NCBI GenBank assembly: GCA_900548405.1
Contig: UNSJ01000016.1
Coordinates: forward strand, 1-40,791
Source: Candidatus Gastranaerophilales bacterium
GTDB taxonomy: Bacteria; Cyanobacteriota; Vampirovibrionia; Gastranaerophilales; Gastranaerophilaceae
Direction of reading: 5' to 3'
DNA: 40,791 nucleotides
Numbering within the stretch: the first letter of the stretch is position 1; each line of letters starts with the position of its first letter. Position numbers and translations under genes: made by a program. Positions 32,660-40,791 of the stretch are shown here, piece by piece. The notes under the pieces are model-generated. The model searched no databases and had not been told where the DNA came from. It saw only the letters and a program-made list of their open reading frames with translations.

Positions 32660-34192
32660 ATGGTAAATAAAGTCAAGACTGCAACAGTTATCGGGTTAAA
32701 TGCATATCAGGTTTTTGTGGAAACAGATGTGATTAATTCGCTGCCTTCTTTTTCTATTGTTGGTTTGCCTGACACGGCAATTAATGAGGCTCGTGACAGG
32801 GTGCGTTCTGCAATTAAAAATTCAGGCTTTACTTTCCCTGCTAAAAAAGTTGTCATAAATCTTGCACCGGCAGATTTAAAAAAAGAAGGTTCAAACTTTG
32901 ATTTACCAATTGCAATCGGGCTTATAACCGAAGAAGGTATTTTAGAACCTGAAAAACTTGATAATTATGCTTTTATCGGAGAACTTTCGCTTGACGGTTC
33001 ATTGAGAGGCATAAACGGTGTTTTGCCTTTAATTTTGGGGCTGAAAGAAGAAGGAATAAAAAATGTTTTTGTTCCGTATGTCAACGCAAAAGAAGCAGCT
33101 CTTGCGGGAAGCGATATGAATATTTTCGGAGCTCAGTGCCTGTCTGATGTGGTTAACCATTTTTCAGAAGCACCTCTAAAGCAGACAGTTGTTGATATAA
33201 ACTCTTACTTAACCGTAAATTCCAATCAAGATTACATATATGATTTCAAAGATGTTAAAGGGCAGCAAAAAGCGAAGCGTGCGTTAGAAATCGCAGCTGC
33301 AGGCGCCCATAATATTTTGATGACCGGTTCTCCGGGGTCGGGTAAAACTCTTATGGCTAAGTGTTTTGCATCAATTCTTCCGCCATTGGAGCTTAAGGAA
33401 GCATTAGAACTTACAAAAATATACAGCATATCAGGTTTGTTATCTCCTGATGAACCTCTAATGACTAAAAGACCTTTTAGGTCTGTTCACCATACAGCTT
33501 CAACAAACGGTATAATAGGCGGTGGTTCTTCGCCAAAACCCGGAGAAATTACGCTGGCACACAGAGGAGTGCTGTTTTTGGATGAAATGGTTGAATTTCC
33601 GCGAAGTGTGCTCGAGGTTCTGCGCCAGCCTCTCGAAGACGGGGAAGTGGTAATTTCAAGAACAAAACATACAGTGAAATATCCGGCAAAATTTATGCTT
33701 TTGGGAGCTATGAACCCTTGTCCTTGCGGTTATTTAGGTGATAAAGAAAAGCAGTGCACATGCAGTGAGTTTCAAATAAGCCGATATCAATCAAGGCTTT
33801 CAGGACCGTTGCTTGATAGAATTGACTTGCATGTTGATGTTCCGCGTCTTACTTCAGAAGAACTTTTGAATACACAGCCTTCATCCGAATCTTCAACAGA
33901 TATAAGGAAATGCGTTGTGAAAGCCCGTAAAATTCAGGCAGAAAGATACAGCAATGACGGAATTCTGACTAATTCGGAATTAACTTCCAAATTAATCAGA
34001 AAATATTGTCAAATAGATAAACCCAGTGCAGAGCTGCTTAAAATTGCCTCTGTAAAATATCAGCTTTCCGGCAGAAGATATGACAGAATTTTAAAACTTG
34101 CAAGAACTATTGCAGATTTGGAAGGTTCTGAAAATATTCAGCAGGCACATCTTATGCAGGCGCTTCAGTATAGAATGAATAACAGGAATTAA
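32660..34192 (+). CDS. comM: YifB/ComM family Mg-chelatase-like AAA+ ATPase
   Basis: 510 aa, full length. The N-terminal domain (VGLPDTAINEARDRVRSAI) is followed by Walker A GSPGSGKT, HHTASTNGIIGGGSSPKPGE, Walker B VLFLDE and a Cys-rich MNPCPCGYLGDKEKQCTC. The C-terminal helical domain ends MQALQYR. ComM is a hexameric helicase that extends recombination during natural transformation. With type IV pilus genes in the same window this supports a competence link (inference). No SD. Its end overlaps the convergent prepilin by 4 bp. Confidence 0.95.
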   Translation: MVNKVKTATVIGLNAYQVFVETDVINSLPSFSIVGLPDTAINEARDRVRSAIKNSGFTFPAKKVVINLAPADLKKEGSNFDLPIAIGLITEEGILEPEKLDNYAFIGELSLDGSLRGINGVLPLILGLKEEGIKNVFVPYVNAKEAALAGSDMNIFGAQCLSDVVNHFSEAPLKQTVVDINSYLTVNSNQDYIYDFKDVKGQQKAKRALEIAAAGAHNILMTGSPGSGKTLMAKCFASILPPLELKEALELTKIYSISGLLSPDEPLMTKRPFRSVHHTASTNGIIGGGSSPKPGEITLAHRGVLFLDEMVEFPRSVLEVLRQPLEDGEVVISRTKHTVKYPAKFMLLGAMNPCPCGYLGDKEKQCTCSEFQISRYQSRLSGPLLDRIDLHVDVPRLTSEELLNTQPSSESSTDIRKCVVKARKIQAERYSNDGILTNSELTSKLIRKYCQIDKPSAELLKIASVKYQLSGRRYDRILKLARTIADLEGSENIQQAHLMQALQYRMNNRN

Positions 34193-34949
34193 TTAGGCAG
34201 GCATTCCCAGTATCCTTTGGTTTCGTCATCAGGACAAATATCATTGAATGCATAGTAAGCACAGCCTATGCCGTTTCCTTTTTGTTTTGACTTAATAGTG
34301 CAGGGTTCACCTAGTATATCAGCCCAATATTCATCCTTTAGCTCATCTTCCGTATAAATTTTGCTCATTTTACCAGGCACGAGTGCATCTCTGTTGTCAA
34401 GATAAAACTTGAAAATATCATGACCGTATTTATTTGGTCTTTTTTTCGGCCCGTTTATATCTACAACAATATAAATTTTATAATTTGTAATTGTTGCCGA
34501 TACAGCTGTCCCGTCTTTCATAAGCTTTTCAGGTATTGGATAATCCACTCCTCCTGTTTTATAACTTTGTGTACCGTTATAGTTTTGTACTTTATCATAT
34601 TCAATATCACCTATAACATTTGCATTTTTATAAAATAATTGTTTAAAAGCTACAGCTTCGGTGTAACCGTTAATTGTTTTGTCAAAGTTGTTAAATTGAT
34701 TGTTTAATCCCTCACCGCTTTCAAGTACGGTAAATTGAACAGCCTGCGAAATAGTTGAATAAGATTTTTTGAACTGGTTCTCCAGCACTTTCTTTTGATA
34801 ATTTGATATCAACGACGGCATTGTCATCGCCGCAACCACACCAATAATGCCGAGAGTAACTAATACTTCAGCGAGTGTAAATGCCTTAACCCCTTTTACC
34901 CAAGCAACCTTACCGGGGGGGGGGCAACCCTTAATGCTTTAATATACAT
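34189..34949 (-). CDS. type IV pilin-like protein, frame broken at a C10 tract (phase-variable candidate)
   Basis: ATG 34949 has AGGAGG upstream and opens MYIKALRVAPP, then ten C. As given, it stops after 17 codons. With 11 (or 8) C it reads PPGKVAWVKGVKAFTLAEV, then LVTLGIIGVVAAMTMPSLI, a prepilin helix with Ala before the cleavage site and the position-5 Glu. The in-frame length would be 253 aa. The body has KVLENQFKKSYSTISQAVQF, IYIVVDINGPKKRPN and a late Cys pair (GIGCAYYAFNDICPDD), and is unlike the 4631 and 5808 pair. Its promoter, RBS, leader and tract are nearly those of 5808-6589. Confidence 0.8.
34915..34924. repeat. homopolymer G10 (C10 in the mRNA) inside prepilin leader
   Basis: Ten G on the plus strand. 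It lies in GTTGCCCCCCCCCC on the coding strand, the same context as the tract at 6555-6564. The frame needs 11 (or 8). Confidence 0.85.
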
Positions 34950-34975
34950 AATTTCAGCCTCCTTTTTCTCTTATT

Positions 34976-35012
34976 ATTATTTACTATCGCAGATGTTTTG
35001 TCAAGACATCTG
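34976..35012 (-). promoter_or_regulatory. promoter and inverted repeat before the 34189-34949 prepilin gene
   Basis: On the minus strand: TTGACA (34999-35004), 17 nt, AATAAT (34976-34981). A perfect inverted repeat CAGATGT-N9-ACATCTG (34990-34996 and 35006-35012) is centred on the -35 box, suggesting a regulator site not shared with the 6612-6640 promoter. Confidence 0.55.
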
Positions 35013-35015
35013 TAT

Positions 35016-35549
35016 TTAAGTCGTTAAATTGAAGAAACCAGCCACAAGCCCGACAACAGCCGAAACACCTAAATAAAATAGAGGATCTCTTTTTTCCGTA
35101 ATACTTGCAACAAATAAACAAACCAACAAAACCATTCCAAGAAGGTTTATATTATCAATAAACATATCAACCCCTATAGCTGCCAAAAGTCCGCAGCCTG
35201 CCGGTTTAAGTGTATAAATTACTGACTGAACGTATTTATTATGTTTAAATTGTTCCAAAAGTTTTGAAATTATTATAACTATTATAAATGATGGTAATAT
35301 TACTGATGTTGTTGCAATTGCGGCACCTAAAATTCCTGCTGTTTTAAATCCTGCAAAGGTTGCAACGTTTACACCTACAGGTCCCGGTGTGATTGAAGAT
35401 ACAGCAATCATATCCGACAGCTGTTTTGTTGTATACCATTTTTGAACATCAGCTATATGATAAAGAAACGGCAATGTAGCATATCCGCCGCCAAAAGAGA
35501 ATAATCCGATATGGAAAAATTCTAAAAATAATTTTAAATAAATCATCAT
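35016..35549 (-). CDS. chromate transporter family protein, second half-size subunit
   Basis: 177 aa, about five to six hydrophobic segments. The CHR domain signatures are present: GLFSFGGGYATLPFL at the start and SSITPGPVGVNVATFAGF. Short-chain CHR proteins come as adjacent pairs that work together, here with the gene just upstream (ATGA overlap of 4 nt). The family exports chromate in some members; the natural substrate in this lineage is unknown. AAGGAAAA precedes the ATG. Confidence 0.88.
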   Translation of the reverse strand: MMIYLKLFLEFFHIGLFSFGGGYATLPFLYHIADVQKWYTTKQLSDMIAVSSITPGPVGVNVATFAGFKTAGILGAAIATTSVILPSFIIVIIISKLLEQFKHNKYVQSVIYTLKPAGCGLLAAIGVDMFIDNINLLGMVLLVCLFVASITEKRDPLFYLGVSAVVGLVAGFFNLTT

Positions 35550-36106
35550 TTTTCCTTATCTCCATATTCAATTTTTTTCTGAACCTGAAGCCATAAACCT
35601 ATGAATATTGCAAGAATAATCAGAGCGGCAGGTGGAGCTTTAAAACATGTTGATAAAATAAATATCAGGAAAAATACCCAGCAGGTAAATTTATCAACAA
35701 CGCTTTTTCTCCAAAGTTCTTTTACGGCAAGGAACAAAAGCATCAATACTCCGATACCTACTCCCCAAAAAATACTTTGAATAAATTTAAAATGCACAAT
35801 TTCTTCAAGTAATTTTGCAATAATAATGATTGAAATAAAAGCAGGAGTAATCATTCCGAGTATAGCAGCAAAAGCTCCGCCTGTTCTTCTTAACTTATAA
35901 CCAACAAAAATTGAAAGATTTGCGGCAATAAGTCCCGGTATGCTTTGGCTTAGGGCATAATATTCACACAGCTCATCATCATCAATCCAATTTCTTTTTT
36001 CAATCAGTTCAGACTGCAGTATCGGCAAAATTACATAGCCGCCGCCAAGCAGTAATGTACCTACTTTGAAAAAAGTTTTAAATATTTGGTATAAAGTCTT
36101 TTCCAT
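35546..36106 (-). CDS. chromate transporter family protein, first half-size subunit
   Basis: 186 aa, membrane protein with the CHR motifs FFKVGTLLLGGGYVILPIL and ALSQSIPGLIAANLSIFVGY, and a C-terminal cytoplasmic Lys-rich end. It starts 4 nt after atpC, so it is very likely in the atpD-atpC message. Confidence 0.88.
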   Translation of the reverse strand: MEKTLYQIFKTFFKVGTLLLGGGYVILPILQSELIEKRNWIDDDELCEYYALSQSIPGLIAANLSIFVGYKLRRTGGAFAAILGMITPAFISIIIIAKLLEEIVHFKFIQSIFWGVGIGVLMLLFLAVKELWRKSVVDKFTCWVFFLIFILSTCFKAPPAALIILAIFIGLWLQVQKKIEYGDKEK

Positions 36107-36110
36107 ATCT

Positions 36111-36503
36111 CTAGTTGTTAAGAGTAGCTTTTAATCTCGCCATTGCTCTTGCAATAGCAGCTTCAGCTCTTTTAGCATCAATTTCAGCTTCTGATTCGGC
36201 AAGTCTTGCCTGTGCTCGTTTTAAAGCTTCTTTTGCTCGTGTTACATCTATTTCATCACCATTTTCAGCTGTTGTGGTGAGGATTAAGGCTTCATCATCT
36301 TTGTATTGAAAAACTCCGCCCATTGTTGTGAAAAATTTTATTTCATTTTCTTTAACAGTCTTGGTAACACCTATATCTAAAGCTGCCATAACTGGAATGT
36401 GACCTTTTAATATACCGATTTCACCATCAGTGGTTCTGGTATAAATTTCGTCTACATTCTCGTCAAAAACAACTCTTTCATGTGTAATTATTTTTAAGTG
36501 CAT
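36111..36503 (-). CDS. atpC: ATP synthase F1 epsilon subunit
   Basis: 130 aa: N-terminal beta-sandwich (MHLKIITHERVVFDENVDEI, GEIGILKGHIPVMAAL) and a C-terminal helical hairpin rich in Ala/Glu/Arg (RAKEALKRAQARLAE), which can inhibit the rotor. It follows atpD, the same pair order as the separate beta-epsilon operon of cyanobacteria. Confidence 0.95.
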   Translation of the reverse strand: MHLKIITHERVVFDENVDEIYTRTTDGEIGILKGHIPVMAALDIGVTKTVKENEIKFFTTMGGVFQYKDDEALILTTTAENGDEIDVTRAKEALKRAQARLAESEAEIDAKRAEAAIARAMARLKATLNN

Positions 36504-36538
36504 GATAGAACCTCAATGTCTTCTTGGTTGCTCGCTTG

Positions 36539-36570
36539 CGGGAGCGGGAGTTCGCAAGAACTCATTCCCG
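36539..36570 (-). other. stem-loop between atpD and atpC
   Basis: CGGGA (36539-36543) and GAGTTC (36548-36553) pair with GAACTC (36558-36563) and TCCCG (36566-36570), with a small bulge on each side. The 131-nt gap also has a GGCAAATGCC-like repeat. It may set the beta:epsilon ratio by partial termination or RNA processing. Confidence 0.5.
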
Positions 36571-36634
36571 CGTTTAACGGGTCTGCGGTTGTTGTCTACA
36601 ATGGCATTTGCCATTTTGCCAACAAACCTCGCCC

Positions 36635-38101
<1,467 letters not shown>

Positions 38102-38199
38102 TCATATAAATTAATAATATTTAAAATAATTTACATTGCACTAGCAAAAATTTTTTTTCTTGTGTATTATATGTTTCATAACTTTTTATGGAAGATATA

Positions 38200-39057
38200 A
38201 TGCAGTTACTAATTGAAAAAGAATTAAATTCTAGTGATAAGATATTGAAGCCCGACTTCAATTCTAAAACAGGGCGCGAACTTCTGGCTTTTTACCTTCA
38301 AACGAAGTTCAAACAAATTTTAGCCTATGATAAACGCTGTCCAACCCCGATTTTTAAAGAAGTCAGTCCTACATTTATATCAAGATTTACAAAAAGGCTG
38401 ATAAATAATCCTTCTAAGCGTTTGCTTATAGGTATTACGGGCGAATCCGCCTCAGGCAAGTCAACTATATGCCGGGAGATAAAAAACATTATTGAACAAC
38501 TCTCAATGCCTGTATCTGTCCTTAGTACGGATAATTATTTTAAAGATATTTCTGCCCTGATAAAAAAATACGGAAGTTTTGACAATTTGACCGATAACGG
38601 TTATGACATTGATGCCCCTGAAAGTTTTCAATTGGAATTATTAAAAACAGATTTAGAAGCCTTGTCATCAGGGTGTGATATTAAAGCTCCGCGCTATGTT
38701 CCAAACGGAACAGGAGTTTCTATTCCTAACTCTTTAGATATTTCATCAGATAAAATTATTGTAGTAGAAGGTATAGCTACAATGTACAAAGATGTTAAAG
38801 ATGTTTTTGATGTAAAAATTTATATAGAAACCGAAAACAATATCAGACGTGAAAGATTTATTAAGCGTGCTATGGCTGAACGAAATCAAAATGAAGAAAA
38901 TGCAATTAAACAATGGGAATATTTGCTTCATGCAGGCGAAAAATATGTAATTCCTTGCAGAGAAAATGCTGATTTTGTTTTAAACGGTCATTCTGATTTA
39001 CAATATTTTGATAAAATTTTAGAGTATATTCACACTATTACAAACAATTTTCAATAA
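38200..39057 (+). CDS. uridine-kinase/phosphoribulokinase-type P-loop kinase
   Basis: 285 aa. An N-terminal extension of about 75 residues, mostly helical, precedes the kinase domain. The P-loop GITGESASGKST is near residues 78-89, then STDNYFKDI (as in uridine kinase), DIDAPESFQLELL, APRYVPNGTG and VVEGIATMY. C-terminal RRERFIKRAMAERNQNEENA is the lid region. The substrate (uridine/cytidine or another small alcohol) is not certain, and the extension is unlike standard Udk. I prefer ATG 38200, which has GGAAG 5 nt upstream, over 38188. Confidence 0.85.
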   Translation: MQLLIEKELNSSDKILKPDFNSKTGRELLAFYLQTKFKQILAYDKRCPTPIFKEVSPTFISRFTKRLINNPSKRLLIGITGESASGKSTICREIKNIIEQLSMPVSVLSTDNYFKDISALIKKYGSFDNLTDNGYDIDAPESFQLELLKTDLEALSSGCDIKAPRYVPNGTGVSIPNSLDISSDKIIVVEGIATMYKDVKDVFDVKIYIETENNIRRERFIKRAMAERNQNEENAIKQWEYLLHAGEKYVIPCRENADFVLNGHSDLQYFDKILEYIHTITNNFQ

Positions 39058-39224
39058 GTTTTCTTAATACTTTTGACTTTTTTGCCACACTCTAAAAAAT
39101 ATGATACAATTACAAATAATTATTATTGTGTAATTTTTTTGAATTAAATACACTAAATAATTGATACGGTATTTAACATATTTAATTATAATAAAGCAGG
39201 ATATAAATAAGAGATAGGTGGCAA

Positions 39225-39959
39225 GTGAGTAAGAATTTTATAGACAGGTTTTATGAAGAAGATACTAAAGACCAGTTCTGGAGCTTAAACAAGAAAATCG
39301 GAATTATTTGCGTAGTACTGTTTTTGTCTGTCATTATGATAAACACAACAGGCTGCACAAAAAACGAAACAGCAGATGACACTTCTCCTGACAGCATATC
39401 TATTGAGCAGCCGGGAGGTATTGATTCTCCGCAAGATACCGTGAAAGTCGGAAATGACGGTATTAATGCGGCAATAGCACCTGATGATGTTTCTGTGGTG
39501 GCCGATCAGAGCGCGAAAAACAACCAGAAAATGGTAGCAATGTCTGTTGAAGACATGGGAAGATCTGATCCGTTTTTGCCAGAAAGTGAAAGAGTTGTAG
39601 TAAAACCGAAACCGAAATTAGATTATGATTTGGTTCCGCCTCCTGAAATGATTGCAGTTGACAGTAATGCTGTTGATGTAATTGCAACAAAAGTTTCGGG
39701 AATTATGTATGATAAATTTAATCCTTCGGCAATATTAAATATTTCAGGTTCTGATTATTTGGTTAGAACAGGTGATATAATAAATAATTATAAGGTATTA
39801 TCAATCGGAAAAGATAATGTAACCGTACAATTAGGTGCCAATGTTTATAAAGCTGGTGTCGGTCAATTGTTTACGGGAGAAGGTATTAACTATAATACGA
39901 TTTCTAATCTTGAACACAAATTCGGCGGTTCAGGAAACCATAATGTTAACAGAAAATAA
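39225..39959 (+). CDS. PilP-like type IV pilus assembly protein
   Basis: 244 aa from a GTG start with AGGTGG just before it. A short cytoplasmic segment (about 1-22) leads to a membrane helix ending at a possible lipobox (INTTGC, C44). A long acidic, Ser/Pro-rich linker leads to a SDPFLP motif (near 115), typical of PilP just before its folded domain. The C-terminal part (VSGIMYDKFNPSAILNISGS, YLVRTGDIINNYKVLSIGKD) matches the small beta-sandwich of PilP. PilP links the inner-membrane pilus platform to the secretin, and a secretin gene follows 19 nt later. Alternatively a general secretion-system assembly protein. Confidence 0.75.
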   Translation: MSKNFIDRFYEEDTKDQFWSLNKKIGIICVVLFLSVIMINTTGCTKNETADDTSPDSISIEQPGGIDSPQDTVKVGNDGINAAIAPDDVSVVADQSAKNNQKMVAMSVEDMGRSDPFLPESERVVVKPKPKLDYDLVPPPEMIAVDSNAVDVIATKVSGIMYDKFNPSAILNISGSDYLVRTGDIINNYKVLSIGKDNVTVQLGANVYKAGVGQLFTGEGINYNTISNLEHKFGGSGNHNVNRK

Positions 39960-39978
39960 TTAATAACCAGGAGCTAAT

Positions 39979-40791
39979 ATGAAAAATACAAATTCAAGAA
40001 AAATTATTGCAAGCATAATGTTAACAACATTTGTTTTTTCAAATGCATCGTTAGCAGCTTTTGCAATGGAAGATGCCGGTATTATTCAATACGGTGAGAG
40101 TGCAAAACCTGTTATAAGACAGGAAGTTGCTGAAAATACGTTAAGACTGAAAGGTGATGTAAGTTTTACCGATAAGAATATCCCTATAAGCATAAGTCTT
40201 AGAGATTCTGATGTAAAACAGGTTTTAAGAATGTTTGCAGATAAAGCAGGTAAAAATATCATTTTCCACAATTCCGTAAGCGGTACTGTAACACTTGATT
40301 TAGTTGATGTTCCTTTAAATTCGGCGTTCGAAATGATTATGGAAATCAGTGAACTGAATTATGTTTTGGAAGGTAACACTATTATCATAGCTCAAGCCGG
40401 AGCAACTGACTTTAATCTTGGTAAACAGGAAATGACATCAATTCCTGTAAAATATGTTGGAGCTTCTGCTCTTGCAGACTTCTTAAATAAAAATATTTTC
40501 GCTATGAAAAAACCTGGTTTATCCGATACAGATATTATTGTTACTAACCCTGTAACTAATGAATTGCTTGTATTCGGTAATAAAAATGACGTAGAAATTG
40601 TAAAAAAAGTTGTAGAAAAGTTTGATAAGAAACCTCAAACAACTACATTCAAAGTAAATCATACTACTCCTGCAGAAATGGCTGATATGATTTGTAATAT
40701 GTTATTACCTGCAACCGGTGCAGGAGCATCAGGTGGAGGCGGTGGTGCTTCATCAGGAAGCAGCAGCAGCTCATCAGGTTCATCATCATCA
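39979..40791 (+). CDS. secretin (PilQ/GspD-like), N-terminal part, cut by the window end
   Basis: 271 residues are visible. A signal peptide (MKNTNSRKIIASIMLTTFVF..., cut near ASLA or AFA) is followed by an N0/STN-type domain (ISISLRDSDVKQVLRMFADK, IIFHNSVSGTVTLDL) and an N1-type domain (VKYVGASALADFLNK, ELLVFGNKNDVEIVKKVV). A second N-domain starts at TTFKVNHTTPAEMADM and is then interrupted by a Gly/Ser-rich stretch at the window edge. The membrane barrel lies beyond the window. CAGGAG precedes the ATG. Together with the PilP-like gene it would form the outer-membrane pore for the pilus. Confidence 0.85.
   Translation, partial: MKNTNSRKIIASIMLTTFVFSNASLAAFAMEDAGIIQYGESAKPVIRQEVAENTLRLKGDVSFTDKNIPISISLRDSDVKQVLRMFADKAGKNIIFHNSVSGTVTLDLVDVPLNSAFEMIMEISELNYVLEGNTIIIAQAGATDFNLGKQEMTSIPVKYVGASALADFLNKNIFAMKKPGLSDTDIIVTNPVTNELLVFGNKNDVEIVKKVVEKFDKKPQTTTFKVNHTTPAEMADMICNMLLPATGAGASGGGGGASSGSSSSSSGSSSS

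Noticed and set aside
6555..34924. Poly-G tracts as two-colour sequencing read-end artefacts
   Set aside because: Each tract is flanked on both sides by sensible sequence (shared leader upstream, prepilin frame downstream). A length error remains possible, but not a wholly artificial tract.

Overview
The window looks like a chromosomal segment of a low-GC, fermentative, type-IV-pilus-bearing bacterium related to Cyanobacteria. The best guess is a non-photosynthetic gut lineage (Melainabacteria/Vampirovibrionia, Gastranaerophilales-like). This is inference from four things: atpD-atpC standing apart from the rest of the ATP synthase genes, as in cyanobacteria; minC-minD-minE; fermentative adhE; and several prepilin-like genes with FTLAE(V/I)L(I/V)TLGIIGVV N-termini. 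No 16S gene is present to confirm it.

Layout. 1-9.2 kb: a small unknown protein, a rhodanese, an unknown protein, AdhE with a Rex-like operator, two tail-related prepilin genes flanking an XRE regulator, tRNA-Cys, a TPM-domain protein, a degenerate nucleotidyltransferase and tRNA-Val with a duplicated 3' end. 9.2-13.3 kb: a small unknown protein, a GT2 glycosyltransferase and a gcvT-gcvH-gcvPA operon on the minus strand. 13.3-15.2 kb: a third prepilin and a J-domain protein. 15.3-24.8 kb: a minus-strand S10-spc ribosomal operon, rpsJ to rplR, ending early after rplR. 24.9-28.4 kb: minCDE and an SLT-domain protein. 28.6-31.6 kb: Nudix regulator, secG, tcdA-like, SDR and HD genes on the plus strand. 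31.6-36.1 kb: a GT9 gene, comM, a fourth prepilin and two half-size chromate transporters. 36.1-38.0 kb: atpD-atpC. 38.2-40.8 kb: a uridine-kinase-like gene, a PilP-like gene and the start of a secretin gene.

The main discovery candidate is a set of three prepilin genes, at 5808-6589 (-), 13341-14083 (+) and 34189-34949 (-). Each carries a run of exactly ten G/C pairs a few codons after a good start codon. In all three the run puts the prepilin out of frame by one base: 11 (or 8) would give an intact prepilin, 10 gives a peptide of 13-23 residues. This fits a multi-locus, slipped-strand phase-variation system controlling pilus composition. A systematic homopolymer miscall is the main alternative. 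Two of the three share nearly the same promoter-RBS-leader-tract cassette upstream of dissimilar pilin bodies. A fourth prepilin without a tract sits behind what looks like an XRE-controlled operator. PilP-like, secretin and ComM genes nearby fit pilus or DNA-uptake machinery.

Other points: several apparently leaderless genes with a -10 box exactly 6 nt before ATG, an RBS-sequestering hairpin before the rhodanese gene, a 24-bp tRNA-Val 3'-end repeat, a family of structured repeats between ribosomal genes, and a MinE with a long acidic tail.
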